Shown here: positions 8,937 to 18,190 of the stretch, one piece after another
Layout: each line of letters begins with the position of its first letter
How positions within the stretch are numbered: position 1 is the stretch's first letter
From: Candidatus Dependentiae bacterium
GTDB lineage: Bacteria; Babelota; Babeliae; Babelales; Vermiphilaceae
Reading direction: 5' to 3'
NCBI GenBank assembly: GCA_020431705.1
Contig: JAGQHQ010000001.1
Coordinates: 62,001-126,000 of the forward strand
Length of the DNA: 64,000 nucleotides
The notes under the pieces: generated by a model
The model's database searches: none
Told to the model about the DNA's origin: nothing
Seen by the model: the letters and a program-made list of their open reading frames with translations, nothing else
Made by a program: the position numbers and the translations under genes

Positions 8937-9884
8937 ATGAATTTAAAAAAGTTTAAGGAAAAGACTGAAGAGTTTTTGGTTCATTTAGAAGTGGAAAAAA
9001 ATCTAGCACCCAATACGATACGCTCGTATTCGTGTGATTTGAATCAGTTTATTCGCTTCTGGTCTGACATGCGTGATATAGATAAAAAAGTTCTCGCACT
9101 ACGTCAAATCATTGAGCGACACCTAGTTAGTTTATTTTATAAGAAAATCGATAAAAGTTCTATTGCACGTAAATTTTCGTGTTTCAAATCTTTTGAGCGT
9201 TTTTTGCGCACACAAGGCATCGTGCTTAACTTAAAATTGCAGCGACCCCGACTTGATAAAAAACTCCCTATTTATTTGAGTATTGATGAAATTAATTATT
9301 TGCTAGACAATATACCCATCAAAGACCTTCACACAAAAAAGCCACTGCGCGATACGGCTATTTTTGAGCTATTGTATGCAACCGGCATTCGTTGCTCAGA
9401 GTTAACCGCAATCAAACTTAAAGACATAGATTTGACAAATAAAACTATCCGCATTTGGGGTAAAGGCAGAAAAGAAAGAATTGTTCTGTTTGGTAGAAAG
9501 GCTCAAAAAAAATTACAAGATTACCTAACAAAGGAACGGAAATCTATAATGTCTCGAACCAAAAGTAAAAATATAAACAACAATGAACCGTTGTTTGTAA
9601 ACAGTATTGGTGCGCCGTTGACAAGCCGTACAATACAACGAATTGTTAGTATGTTCAGAACATTTTTAAAGTTAGATAGACACATTACACCACACAAACT
9701 TCGCCATTCTTTTGCAACGCATTTATTAAATCAGGGAGCAGATTTACGTATAGTACAAGAACTGCTAGGGCATAAAACACTCAGTAGTACCGAAAAATAC
9801 ACCCATGTATCACTTGAAGAACTCGCTCGCATGTGTGACAATATACATCCAATCAATACGAGCTTAAAATGTGGTAAAAAATGA
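8937..9884 (+). CDS. xerD: Tyrosine recombinase of the XerC/XerD type
   Basis: A 315-aa site-specific recombinase, probably for chromosome dimer resolution at dif. The N-terminal SAM-like core-binding domain (VEKNLAPNTIRSYSCDLNQF) is followed by the catalytic domain. The tyrosine-recombinase residues are all visible: R152 (GIRCSEL), the lysine in GKGRKER, H253 and R256 (HKLRHSFATHLL), H279 (LGHKT) and nucleophile Y288 (EKYTHV). ATG 8937 gives the family length; a TTG at 8901 would add 12 atypical residues. It overlaps the PBP2 gene by 4 bp (ATGA), so translation is coupled. Whether it is XerC, XerD or a single Xer cannot be decided here; the symbol is provisional. Confidence 0.85.
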   Translation: MNLKKFKEKTEEFLVHLEVEKNLAPNTIRSYSCDLNQFIRFWSDMRDIDKKVLALRQIIERHLVSLFYKKIDKSSIARKFSCFKSFERFLRTQGIVLNLKLQRPRLDKKLPIYLSIDEINYLLDNIPIKDLHTKKPLRDTAIFELLYATGIRCSELTAIKLKDIDLTNKTIRIWGKGRKERIVLFGRKAQKKLQDYLTKERKSIMSRTKSKNINNNEPLFVNSIGAPLTSRTIQRIVSMFRTFLKLDRHITPHKLRHSFATHLLNQGADLRIVQELLGHKTLSSTEKYTHVSLEELARMCDNIHPINTSLKCGKK

Positions 9885-11608
9885 TAACAACATCATACTC
9901 ACTTTCTGATAATATTTTACGCATTATTATTATTGGATTTTTAATAGTGCTTCTTATTATTGCACGTCTCGTACAACTACAAATTCAAGAATCTGATATA
10001 TTCTTTACTCGTAGTCAGAAAAATTTTTTGAAAATTGAATCGGTCCCACCGCTACGCGGCAACATCATCGCACATGATGGTACATTGCTTGCAACAAACC
10101 GCCCTGTTATTAATGTGTACTGGCAAGGAACAGGCTCCTGTCAATTACATGAAAACAATAAAAAAAATCTTAATACACTGGAAAAATTACTCGGTATATC
10201 GTTATTGGATAATAATGCATCTAGGAATGCTATTTATCACGCACAACGTTATTATAAAAAAGCGCTACTTGCCGAAGATATCACGTTTACTCAACTAAGC
10301 AAAATCGCTGAGCAATTCCCAAATGATCCCAATATTATCATTGATACACATTTTACACGTTTTTACCCATACAAATCATATGCAAGTCATATTCTAGGTG
10401 CTCTAGCTACATTAGAAGCTGGTACTGTTGGCACTATGGGACTAGAAAAATTATTTGAAAGTAGCCTGCAAGGGCAAAATGGAACATGTATAAAAAAAAT
10501 AAATTCATTTGGAAGAAATCTAGCACAAATTGAACTCGATAAATCTTTGAGCGGAAAAACCATAACCACCACTCTTGATATACAATTACAAACAATTGTC
10601 GAACGAATTTTTCCGCAAAACCAAACAGGAACGTGTATCATCATGGATCCACATGATGGTTCGCTTAAGGCACTAGTTTCTCGTCCTGACTTCGATCCAA
10701 CACTTTTTTTACAACCAATTTCAACCGAACGATGGAACACGCTACAAAAAAAGAATCCGTTTTTAAACAGAGCATTTAACGCATGTTATCCACCTGGATC
10801 AATTTTTAAATTGGTTACTGTAAGTGCTGCTATAGAAAATAATATTATTCCAGTAGAATCACTATGGGAATGCAATGGCTATACTATGTTTTGTAATCGC
10901 AAATATTGGTGCCACCGACATTATGGCCATGGACATCTAACAACACGCCAAGCGTTAGCACAATCATGCAATATTTTATTTTTCGAAATCGGCAAAAAAA
11001 TTTCTATCAACCTTCTTGCTAATTACGCACATCGCTTTGGACTCGGCCAACCAACAGACATTCTCTTTCCAGAAAAAACCGGGTTGGTACCAACAACCGA
11101 ATGGAAAGAACAAGTGAAGGGTGAACGATGGTGGACTGGCGAAACACTTTCTGCAACAATAGGCCAAAGTTTTTTACTTGTAAGCCCCATACAGATTGCA
11201 CGAATGATTGCCAGTATTTTTACTGGTTATTTAGTCAAACCACGCATACTGAGCAATGAAGAAATTGAAATGCAACCACTGGCTATTGAACCAGAAACGC
11301 GATCATTCTTAAAAGACTCTATGAAAAAAGTGGTAACCAAGGGAACCGGACGACGCGTAAATACAATTAAAGACATCGAAATTTTTGCAAAAACAAGTAC
11401 GGCCCAAACAAGTGATAAGAAAAAGCGACATCTTGGTAATCAATATCTTGAACATGGTTGGTTTGTTGCATATGTAAAGTATAAAAATGCACGCCCCTTT
11501 ACGCTTGTTATTCTGATTGAACATGCTGGCGCGTCTCGCGTTCCCACTCTGGTTGCAAAGAATTTTTTAATTGAATACAAAAAAATGATTGATACTTGTT
11601 TAACTTAA
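9881..11608 (+). CDS. mrdA: Penicillin-binding protein 2 (class B transpeptidase) with an altered KTG motif
   Basis: A class B PBP that crosslinks peptidoglycan in the elongation machinery. It has an N-terminal membrane anchor (ILRIIIIGFLIVLLIIARLV), the dimerisation domain (PPLRGNIIAHDGTLLATN) and the transpeptidase domain. Motif 1 is S307-x-x-K310 (PGSIFK) and motif 2 is S362-C-N364. Motif 3, normally K-S/T-G-T, reads K504-T-S506-T, where serine replaces the near-invariant glycine; a single base change (GGT to AGT) would account for it. At 575 aa it is slightly shorter than E. coli PBP2 (633). Translation is coupled to the upstream recombinase gene. rodA is not in this window. Confidence 0.9.
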   Translation: MITTSYSLSDNILRIIIIGFLIVLLIIARLVQLQIQESDIFFTRSQKNFLKIESVPPLRGNIIAHDGTLLATNRPVINVYWQGTGSCQLHENNKKNLNTLEKLLGISLLDNNASRNAIYHAQRYYKKALLAEDITFTQLSKIAEQFPNDPNIIIDTHFTRFYPYKSYASHILGALATLEAGTVGTMGLEKLFESSLQGQNGTCIKKINSFGRNLAQIELDKSLSGKTITTTLDIQLQTIVERIFPQNQTGTCIIMDPHDGSLKALVSRPDFDPTLFLQPISTERWNTLQKKNPFLNRAFNACYPPGSIFKLVTVSAAIENNIIPVESLWECNGYTMFCNRKYWCHRHYGHGHLTTRQALAQSCNILFFEIGKKISINLLANYAHRFGLGQPTDILFPEKTGLVPTTEWKEQVKGERWWTGETLSATIGQSFLLVSPIQIARMIASIFTGYLVKPRILSNEEIEMQPLAIEPETRSFLKDSMKKVVTKGTGRRVNTIKDIEIFAKTSTAQTSDKKKRHLGNQYLEHGWFVAYVKYKNARPFTLVILIEHAGASRVPTLVAKNFLIEYKKMIDTCLT

Positions 11609-11674
11609 ATTTTTTAACAAAATACAAGTTTAAGTAATGCGATACTATCTAACTATGACACCACGAAGGCTATT

Positions 11675-12109
11675 TTATATATGCATCATAACGTATAGCC
11701 ACATCGCCCAGTCAGCAATGCGAGTCGTTGATAATAATATGCTTTTGTTATACGATACATCAGAATCGACAAAATCCTTTGCAAGAGCATCTATAATCAG
11801 CCAACGCAAACCAGAAAAAATAAACCACGAAAATGGCCAAAGCCCTGCTTTGTCAGTTAAAGCACACACACCGCCGGTTACCCCACCAATAATAGTAGCA
11901 GGAATAACAGAAGTAGCATACTTTTTGAACAGGCTCTGCTTTTTTATATAATATGAGTTGTAGGTATAAGAAGGATTCGACTGTGAATAACAATATCCAC
12001 ATGATTTGTTTTTACCAAAAATAGGAGAAGAAATAAAAAAAGGAAAAAACAATAGATAAAAAGCAAAAGTAACCCGCCTTATCGGAGTATATAGAACGTA
12101 CAATCTCAC
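11675..12109 (-). CDS. Putative membrane protein of unknown function (144 aa)
   Basis: No family recognised. A hydrophobic N-terminus (FAFYLLFFPFFISSPIFG) could be a signal peptide. A glycine-rich hydrophobic stretch (SVIPATIIGGVTGGVCALTDKAG) and a second one (WLIIDAL) suggest membrane association. The minus frame is preferred over a shorter opposing plus frame because AAGGA lies about 8 bases before ATG 12109 and the flanking genes run the same way. Small Gly-rich two-span proteins of this kind are hard to place. Confidence 0.6.
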   Translation of the reverse strand: MRLYVLYTPIRRVTFAFYLLFFPFFISSPIFGKNKSCGYCYSQSNPSYTYNSYYIKKQSLFKKYATSVIPATIIGGVTGGVCALTDKAGLWPFSWFIFSGLRWLIIDALAKDFVDSDVSYNKSILLSTTRIADWAMWLYVMMHI

Positions 12110-12187
12110 TTACAATCCTTGCAACGTCGCTGCATCAGCGTACACAAAAAGTTTTTACGAGCAAAAATCGTTACACAAAGTTAGTAA

Positions 12188-12460
12188 CTACTTCTTTTCC
12201 TCTGCAGCAACTTTTTTTGCCAAGCGACTGACCTTACGCGATACTGTATTACGATGCATCGTACCTTTATTTTGTGCACGTGCTAATTTAGCTTCTGCTT
12301 CTCTAAGCAATACTTTAACACTCGCAATATCATCACCGCGCTCAAGTGAGTCTAACACTTTTTTTACCGCGCTTTTAATAGAGGATTTGCGAGCCCTGTT
12401 ACGCTCTCTTTTGACAATCATTTGCTTCGCACGTTTTTTAGCTGACTTAATATTTGCCAT
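12188..12460 (-). CDS. rpsT: 30S ribosomal protein S20
   Basis: A 90-aa very basic helical protein beginning MANIKSAKKRAKQ, the standard S20 start, with the family segment NTVSRKVSRLAKKV near the C-terminus. It binds 16S rRNA during 30S assembly. AAGGA precedes the ATG. It lies 22 bp downstream of rpmB on the same strand and is probably co-transcribed with it. Confidence 0.95.
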   Translation of the reverse strand: MANIKSAKKRAKQMIVKRERNRARKSSIKSAVKKVLDSLERGDDIASVKVLLREAEAKLARAQNKGTMHRNTVSRKVSRLAKKVAAEEKK

Positions 12461-12482
12461 TGACTAATCCTTGTAAAAAAAC

Positions 12483-12686
12483 CTAAACAACTTTTTTAAC
12501 TTTTCCTGCTTTCACACATCGAGTACATACCGCTGCACGATGTACCTTATTTTTTGGGTCATTGGCAAAACTAAAGCGCATTTTGTGTACATTTGGATAC
12601 AGCCAACGCTTTGTTTTATTTTTCGCGTGACTCACGTGATTGCCAACTTGTGGCCTTTTATCGCAAACTTTACATATATATGCCAT
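12483..12686 (-). CDS. rpmB: 50S ribosomal protein L28 (zinc-ribbon form)
   Basis: A 67-aa L28 with two CxxC pairs (CKVC at 5-8 and CTRC at 55-58), the zinc-binding (C+) version. Core features include RPQVGNHVSHAKNKTKRWLYPN. AAAAGG lies about 8 bases upstream of ATG 12686. It pairs with rpsT downstream. Confidence 0.95.
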   Translation of the reverse strand: MAYICKVCDKRPQVGNHVSHAKNKTKRWLYPNVHKMRFSFANDPKNKVHRAAVCTRCVKAGKVKKVV

Positions 12687-12879
12687 TATAAAACCTTTTC
12701 ATGATTGACACACCAATAATCTCCATAAAACGGGACTTTACGTAATTACCCTTACATGGTACCAGAAATGCTTATTTTTTCAACTAAATGCTACGTTTTG
12801 TTATACTACACTCCTCTTTTTGAACTTTTGACCCCACATAAAGATTTGTCAGGTTTCATCGAAAAATCAATTTAAGCAA

Positions 12880-13680
12880 TTATCCCTGAAGTAATACCAA
12901 GAGCTGCTTATGCGTTTCAGGACCAGCAGCAACAAAAGATTGATAATCTTTATCAATAAAATTACCTTGAAAATCAGTTACTATACCTCCCGCTTGTTTG
13001 ATAATAAGCAAACCAGCAGCAATATCCCACCACGACAAATTCGTAAAAAACATGCCGTCTAGTCTTCCAGAAGCCACATAAGCAGTATCCAAAGCTGCAG
13101 CACCCAAATGGCGAAATGCATATGTTTTTGGTGCAATGCGACGAATATTATCAAGCATGTTGGTAAAATATTCATCTTTTACATAAGGTAGCCCAACAAC
13201 AATAACACTTTTTTCAAGCACATGCTGATCAGAAATAACAATCTGCCGACCATTGCAATAAGCTGGCCCATCTTGGTATGCATAAAAAAATTCTTGCGTT
13301 ATCGGTACATAAATACCACCCCATATTGGTACATCATTATGCGTAAGAGCAACAGAAATACAAAAATAGGGCAACCTGTGAATAAAATTAGTTGTACCAT
13401 CAAGCGGATCTATCACCCAACAATACTCACTTGTACTTAAGCCACTTCTTCCCGACTCTTCGGCAAAAAAGGAAGCATGTGGAATAATCTTGCCCAACTC
13501 TTCGATAAGAAACAGCTCGGCTTCAATGTCTGCTTGTGTTACCAAGCCATGTTTCTTTTTTTCTCGAACATTGAGTGTGGTATTAAAATAAAATAACAAT
13601 AAAGAACCGGCCTCATTCATGACCGGTTTCACAGTATGTGCAAGAGTAGAAACAATGGTATGTGGATCAGTTGAATACAC
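12880..13680 (-). CDS. suhB: Inositol-monophosphatase family phosphatase (SuhB/HisN-like)
   Basis: A 266-aa Mg-dependent sugar/inositol phosphatase. Metal-site motifs are intact: AEESG near 77 (first Glu), IDPLDGTTNF near 99-108 (DPxDGT) and WDIAAGLLIIKQAGG near 225 (WDxAAG). Substrate is uncertain: the family covers inositol-1-phosphatase, histidinol-phosphatase and fructose-bisphosphatase, and E. coli SuhB also acts in rRNA antitermination. The start is GTG at 13680 with a GGGTG-like SD. It is 20 bp downstream of ftsH in a minus-strand run. Confidence 0.88.
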   Translation of the reverse strand: MYSTDPHTIVSTLAHTVKPVMNEAGSLLLFYFNTTLNVREKKKHGLVTQADIEAELFLIEELGKIIPHASFFAEESGRSGLSTSEYCWVIDPLDGTTNFIHRLPYFCISVALTHNDVPIWGGIYVPITQEFFYAYQDGPAYCNGRQIVISDQHVLEKSVIVVGLPYVKDEYFTNMLDNIRRIAPKTYAFRHLGAAALDTAYVASGRLDGMFFTNLSWWDIAAGLLIIKQAGGIVTDFQGNFIDKDYQSFVAAGPETHKQLLVLLQG

Positions 13681-13700
13681 TATACACCCGTACGTTCTGT

Positions 13701-15524
13701 CTAAAACTTATGCTCTACTCGTGGTTCAATACCCAATAATTCATATATTTCACTCGCATACAAAGTTTCTTTTTCAAGTAATGCATGTGCCAGGGTATCT
13801 AACTTATCACGAGCATCCTGCAGCAAATTTATCACCTGTTCTTGACTTGTATCAAGAATTTTTTGCACTTCAGCATCTATTTTTTCTGCTGTTTTTTGTG
13901 AATAACGAAAGTCCTGTTGCCCTTGAGAATAGACCACTGGCCCAAGCTCATCTGACATACCGTACTTACAAACCATGTTACGTGCAATAGCAGTTGCATT
14001 TTTAAAATCACTATACGCACCTGTTGCCATAGCATTGAATACCAGCTTTTCTGCCGCCCTTCCACCAAGAGAAACCATTATGGAACCAATCATTTCTTTT
14101 TTCGTTTTAGTATACTTTTCCCGCTCTGGCAAAGAATGTGTCACTCCTAGCGCTCTGCCTCGTGGAATAATAGTAACTTTATGTAACGGATCTGTATGTT
14201 CTGGCAACAGTAAACCAATAAGTGCATGGCCAGCCTCGTGATACGCCGTCATTTCTTTTTCTTTGTCAGAAAGCACAATCGTTTTTATTTCTTTACCTAG
14301 CAAAATTTTATCTCGTGCGTCCTCAAAATCCTGAATTTCAATTTCATTTTGACCTTTTTTTGACGCAATAATTGCCGCCTCGTTAATAATATTTGCCAAA
14401 TCCGCACCAGAAAATCCTGGTGTTCCACGCGCAATTTTTTTCAAGTCAACTTCCGAGCAAAGCTTTACACTCTTTGCATGGAGAGTTAGAATTTGCTCAC
14501 GACTGACTAAATCTGGATATGGCACCTCAACGCGTCTGTCAAAGCGACCTGGACGCAATAAAGCTTTATCTAACACATCTGGACGATTGGTTGCTGCTAA
14601 AATAATAACAGATCCGCCAGTTGTCTGAAAGCCATCCATCTCTGTCAAAAGCTGATTAAGCGTTTGCTCCCGTTCGTCGTGACCACCACCAAGACCGCTA
14701 CCACGATGTCTACCAACTGCGTCAATTTCATCGATAAAAATAATACATGGCGCATTTTTACGCGCTTGCGCAAACAAATCACGCACACGCGCCGCACCAA
14801 CACCTACAAAAACTTCTATAAAATCTGACCCACTAATACTAAAAAATGGACAGTTCGCTTCCCCTGCTACCGCTTTTGCAAGCAATGTTTTACCATTTCC
14901 TGGCTCACCTACAAGCAAAATACCACGTGTTATTTTTGCCCCAAGCCGTCTGTACTTCTCTGGATTTTTCAAAAAATCTACAATGTCTTGCAGCTCCTCT
15001 TTTGCTTCCGCAGCACCAGCAACTGAACCAAAATTTTCTTTAATAGTTGAAGGCATAAACATCTTTGCACGGCTTTTACCCATAGTGAAAATATTACTTC
15101 CACCGCCACCAGAACCACCCCTTTGGCGCATGAAAAACCATAGTGCTACCAATATAAGCGCTGCAAAGAGTGCAAACGGTATAATATACCACAAACTTAT
15201 GTTTCCAGCTGTGCTTGCAACAGAAAACTCAACCTTATGTTCTTTAAATAAATCCCAGTTTTGAGGAATATCGGCAATAACTGTCTCAAACTTGCTACCA
15301 TCACGCAAAACACCATACACGTCATTACCGGAAACGTGCACCATTTTAACTTTATCTTGTTCAACCTGCTTTAAGAAAGTAGAATACGGAACAGTAGTCA
15401 CAGTGCGTGTATACTCAGTCAACTTTACCAATAATATTAAACAACCAATAAAAATAATTGCCGCAATAATCAAATTTTTAGGCCCGCCCTTAAAATAATT
15501 CGGCCTTCTTATTTTTTTGTTCAT
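13701..15524 (-). CDS. ftsH: ATP-dependent zinc metalloprotease FtsH
   Basis: A membrane-anchored AAA+ protease that degrades membrane and regulatory proteins. Two membrane segments flank a periplasmic domain (residues about 17-37 and 110-130). Then come the Gly-rich linker, AAA module (Walker A GEPGNGKT, Walker [33 protein letters not shown]) and the zinc protease domain with HEAGH. The length, 607 aa, is normal. It sits downstream of the tol genes with a short intergenic gap, possibly as a separate unit. Confidence 0.97.
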   Translation of the reverse strand: MNKKIRRPNYFKGGPKNLIIAAIIFIGCLILLVKLTEYTRTVTTVPYSTFLKQVEQDKVKMVHVSGNDVYGVLRDGSKFETVIADIPQNWDLFKEHKVEFSVASTAGNISLWYIIPFALFAALILVALWFFMRQRGGSGGGGSNIFTMGKSRAKMFMPSTIKENFGSVAGAAEAKEELQDIVDFLKNPEKYRRLGAKITRGILLVGEPGNGKTLLAKAVAGEANCPFFSISGSDFIEVFVGVGAARVRDLFAQARKNAPCIIFIDEIDAVGRHRGSGLGGGHDEREQTLNQLLTEMDGFQTTGGSVIILAATNRPDVLDKALLRPGRFDRRVEVPYPDLVSREQILTLHAKSVKLCSEVDLKKIARGTPGFSGADLANIINEAAIIASKKGQNEIEIQDFEDARDKILLGKEIKTIVLSDKEKEMTAYHEAGHALIGLLLPEHTDPLHKVTIIPRGRALGVTHSLPEREKYTKTKKEMIGSIMVSLGGRAAEKLVFNAMATGAYSDFKNATAIARNMVCKYGMSDELGPVVYSQGQQDFRYSQKTAEKIDAEVQKILDTSQEQVINLLQDARDKLDTLAHALLEKETLYASEIYELLGIEPRVEHKF

Positions 15525-15617
15525 GAAATTTCTTTATACCTCTATATGATATGAAATATGATTTGCGTATTGTGTTTACGATTATAATAAAAACAATACA
15601 AACTGTCGATAGCCAAA

Positions 15618-16967
15618 TCAGCTTGTTATGGGGAAACTTATATATGTTGGGGACCAGTGTGGATAACTACATGCAGCTCTCTGGCTTGTAATAAAACGAT
15701 ATTTCTTTGTGTGTAAGCTAAAGAAGGCAATCCTATTAGAGTGACCTTTACTCAGATTAAAGATCACATGATTGCCACACGGAGACCAGGATGCCTCCTG
15801 CTTGTTACCAGGATCGAATGTTAACTGTATGTGCTGTTTGGTATTGTTATCATATAGCATGAGTTGCATCACACCGTTTACCATTTTGCTATAGATAAGT
15901 TGATCTGTTTTGTGGCAATATGCAGGCGCTGCGCAGTACCCCCCACTAGTAATACACGTCTGCTTTTTTGTTATTAAATCATATGTATAAATTTGTGGAT
16001 AACCAGTTTGAAAGTCAGAACAGAAATAAAGTTTATTACCATCACCGGAAAAGCTTGGTGAAACATTATTACCACTATTATGCGTAATTCGTTTAAACTG
16101 CCCTTTTTGATAATAATAAATTTGACAGTTTCCAGTACCACGCGACGCACAATACACAACTTTTTTTCCATCCCTAGAAAAAGCCGGCAACATATTTAAA
16201 CCATCAAAGCTAGAGGCCACCTTACGCTTTCCTTTCATATTGGCAACCATAAGCCGCATATTCTCATTTGTTGACTCAGAATAAAATAAAAGCGGATATC
16301 GTAAATCATTATTCCAACGAGGTGCAACATTTACCGTCGGCGTTTTGATAAGAACTCGTTCATGAGATCCATCGTAATCAGCAACACAAATATGTTTAAT
16401 CCGCGCTTTATGTCTATTACGCTTCAAAATTCCCTCTTTACAATAAGAAATCTTTGTAGAAAAAAAGCCTTCTTGTCCAATAATTTTCGGCCACAATTGA
16501 TCTGCAATTGCATGCGCCCACCTTCGCACAACCTTACCTGAGATGTCATATGTATTGTGCGCCACTAGCTGGCTGCTACTTGTGTCATACAGCCACCAAA
16601 CAATACTACCTTGTTTATGGCCATACTTAATCACTACAGCTAAGGAACAATCCTTTTGCATACAATGCGTTAAAAATTGTTTATACGTTGTCAGCTTTTT
16701 TTGTACAGTAGAAACCTCAATTTGCCCAGTAAACGACAGGTCTTTTTCAAGAATTTGAGCAACAGCTTGTAGATCCTGTGTTTTTACTCCTTCATCCAGC
16801 ACGATAATCATCATACCTATTTTTTGTTCCTGTTGCTTGGCAGCAATAGTTACCGTAATAGAATCAGTATGTTTTTCATTAGTACAAGAAACTTCGGCTT
16901 TCAGTAAGTATATTGCCAAAATAAGCAAAAAATAGATCGCGTACGACAATTTTTTTTCATTTTTCAT
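15618..16967 (-). CDS. tolB: TolB-like periplasmic beta-propeller protein
   Basis: The periplasmic component of the Tol system that links the inner-membrane TolQRA motor to the outer membrane. The mature protein has an N-terminal alpha/beta domain (VLDEGVKTQDLQAVAQILEKDLSFTG) and a C-terminal propeller with repeated WD40-like/PD40 blades (for example PAFSRDGKKVVYCASRG, PSFSGDGNKLYFCSD, ASWSPCGNHVIFN). The start at ATG 16967 is preferred over the longest frame (17078) because it has GAGAGA just upstream and yields a clean signal peptide (MKNEKKLSYAIYFLLILAIY). The frame has 449 codons. It is the last gene of tolQ-tolR-tolA-tolB; no pal gene follows, where it would be expected. Confidence 0.88.
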   Translation of the reverse strand: MKNEKKLSYAIYFLLILAIYLLKAEVSCTNEKHTDSITVTIAAKQQEQKIGMMIIVLDEGVKTQDLQAVAQILEKDLSFTGQIEVSTVQKKLTTYKQFLTHCMQKDCSLAVVIKYGHKQGSIVWWLYDTSSSQLVAHNTYDISGKVVRRWAHAIADQLWPKIIGQEGFFSTKISYCKEGILKRNRHKARIKHICVADYDGSHERVLIKTPTVNVAPRWNNDLRYPLLFYSESTNENMRLMVANMKGKRKVASSFDGLNMLPAFSRDGKKVVYCASRGTGNCQIYYYQKGQFKRITHNSGNNVSPSFSGDGNKLYFCSDFQTGYPQIYTYDLITKKQTCITSGGYCAAPAYCHKTDQLIYSKMVNGVMQLMLYDNNTKQHIQLTFDPGNKQEASWSPCGNHVIFNLSKGHSNRIAFFSLHTKKYRFITSQRAACSYPHWSPTYISFPITS

Positions 16968-16977
16968 GCTTATCTCT

Positions 16978-17793
16978 CTATTGTTTAAATGTGATACAAA
17001 ATTTTTTGCCATGCGCCCATAATGGTAATGTAAGTTGTGTAAGTGCTGTCCGCGCTGAAACATCATATAATAACACACCGGATGATTTACTCACTTTCGT
17101 TTCAGTAACATGACCTTTATCATTAATTGTTAATGTCACCTGACACAGCAAATTTTTTGGCAATCCAACAGGCGGTTTCCATATCATACTCACTTCTTTT
17201 TGTATTCGAGCCTGCATTTGTAACAACGCTAGCTCTTGCCTGCCAGCATACACTCTTTGAGAGATTATACCGACATTCTTCTTAGTAGTTTTTACTCCAT
17301 TATATGCTACACTACTATTTTTATCAGTAATTTTTTGCTTTTTATTTTCAGTCTTCCCCTTACTTCTTTCAACCGTTTCTTTTTTTATTAGTATCTCTTT
17401 TACTGGTTTTTTCCTAATCACGTTTTCTTTGTTAATTGTGGTCTTGTTATTTTTAACAATTGCTTTAGGTTTTACCTTTTCTTGTATTATCTCAGGATTT
17501 TTTTTAGCAAGGACCTTTCCTGTTTCTTCTTTTTTCTGCGATAATTTTTTTGTATCAACTTTCATGAATACCGCTTTTTCCTTACTAATTTTTTTATAAA
17601 GAGGTAAGAAAACAACTTGCACGTTATTATTCAATGCGTTGGCATTAATCGTTAATTGGTAAGGACACAACGTGCACATTTGTACAAATGAAATTCCTAA
17701 AAAAACTAACAGGTGTAAGATCGTACATGCAATAAATAATCGTAGTAAGAAAAAATACCGCTTAGGCCACCTTTTTAGTTGCCAAGGCCACAT
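16978..17793 (-). CDS. tolA: TolA/TonB-like energy transducer
   Basis: A 271-aa protein with one N-terminal membrane helix (FFLLRLFIACTILHLLVFLGISF), a long Lys/Glu-rich periplasmic arm (about residues 65-175) and a C-terminal TonB/TolA-type domain (SMIWKPPVGLPKNLLCQVTLTINDKGHV ... SSGVLLYDVSARTAL). By position it is TolA. It would transmit the TolQR proton-motive signal to TolB or the outer membrane. The start overlaps the tolR end by 32 bp with GGGGG upstream, implying coupled translation. TonB is the alternative name, since the C-terminal domains are related. Confidence 0.85.
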   Translation of the reverse strand: MWPWQLKRWPKRYFFLLRLFIACTILHLLVFLGISFVQMCTLCPYQLTINANALNNNVQVVFLPLYKKISKEKAVFMKVDTKKLSQKKEETGKVLAKKNPEIIQEKVKPKAIVKNNKTTINKENVIRKKPVKEILIKKETVERSKGKTENKKQKITDKNSSVAYNGVKTTKKNVGIISQRVYAGRQELALLQMQARIQKEVSMIWKPPVGLPKNLLCQVTLTINDKGHVTETKVSKSSGVLLYDVSARTALTQLTLPLWAHGKKFCITFKQ

Positions 17794-18178
17794 ACTTGAT
17801 ACCCCCTACCACTTTAATTTTATCAACAAGCTCAAGAACCGTTCCATAATTTACTGCACGATCACCTTTTACATATACTACTTTACTCTCCGCTTTCCCT
17901 ACTGCTTGTTTGAGTTGTGCTATTAATATATTTTCATTATACGGTACCCCATTAAAAAATAGAGTTCCTTTACTATCAACATATACTATCAAGTCTTGTT
18001 GAACATTAGCATCTTCTTTTGCCTTGCCAGAAGGTAAATCAACTTTAATAGCATTGTGCATCATTGGCGCAGTAATCATGAATATAATGAGCAATGTTAA
18101 TGCTGTATCTATAAGTGGCGTTAATGATATTTCTGGCATACTAGGAACTGAACGCCGACGACGCTTTAATTTACGCAT
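17762..18178 (-). CDS. tolR: TolR/ExbD-family biopolymer transport protein
   Basis: A 138-aa protein with the family layout: basic N-terminus (KLKRRRRSVPSMPEISLTPLIDTALTLLIIF) and one membrane helix containing the conserved Asp (D23-24 region, PLIDTALTL) used in proton conduction. A periplasmic domain with YVKGDRAVNYGTVLELVDKIK follows. A canonical AGGAGG precedes ATG 18178. It works with TolQ as the stator/motor. Confidence 0.93.
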   Translation of the reverse strand: MRKLKRRRRSVPSMPEISLTPLIDTALTLLIIFMITAPMMHNAIKVDLPSGKAKEDANVQQDLIVYVDSKGTLFFNGVPYNENILIAQLKQAVGKAESKVVYVKGDRAVNYGTVLELVDKIKVVGGIKYVALATKKVA

Positions 18179-18190
18179 AGCACCTCCTAA

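Noticed and set aside
11637-11951. A plus-strand frame after mrdA (104 aa)
   Set aside because: It overlaps the better supported minus-strand membrane protein (11675-12109), which has an SD and membrane segments; the plus frame shows neither.
13975-14241. Plus-strand open frames inside ftsH (for example 13975-14241 and 15292-15498)
   Set aside because: They are antisense to a well-supported gene and show no domain or SD; typical shadows of a biased sequence.
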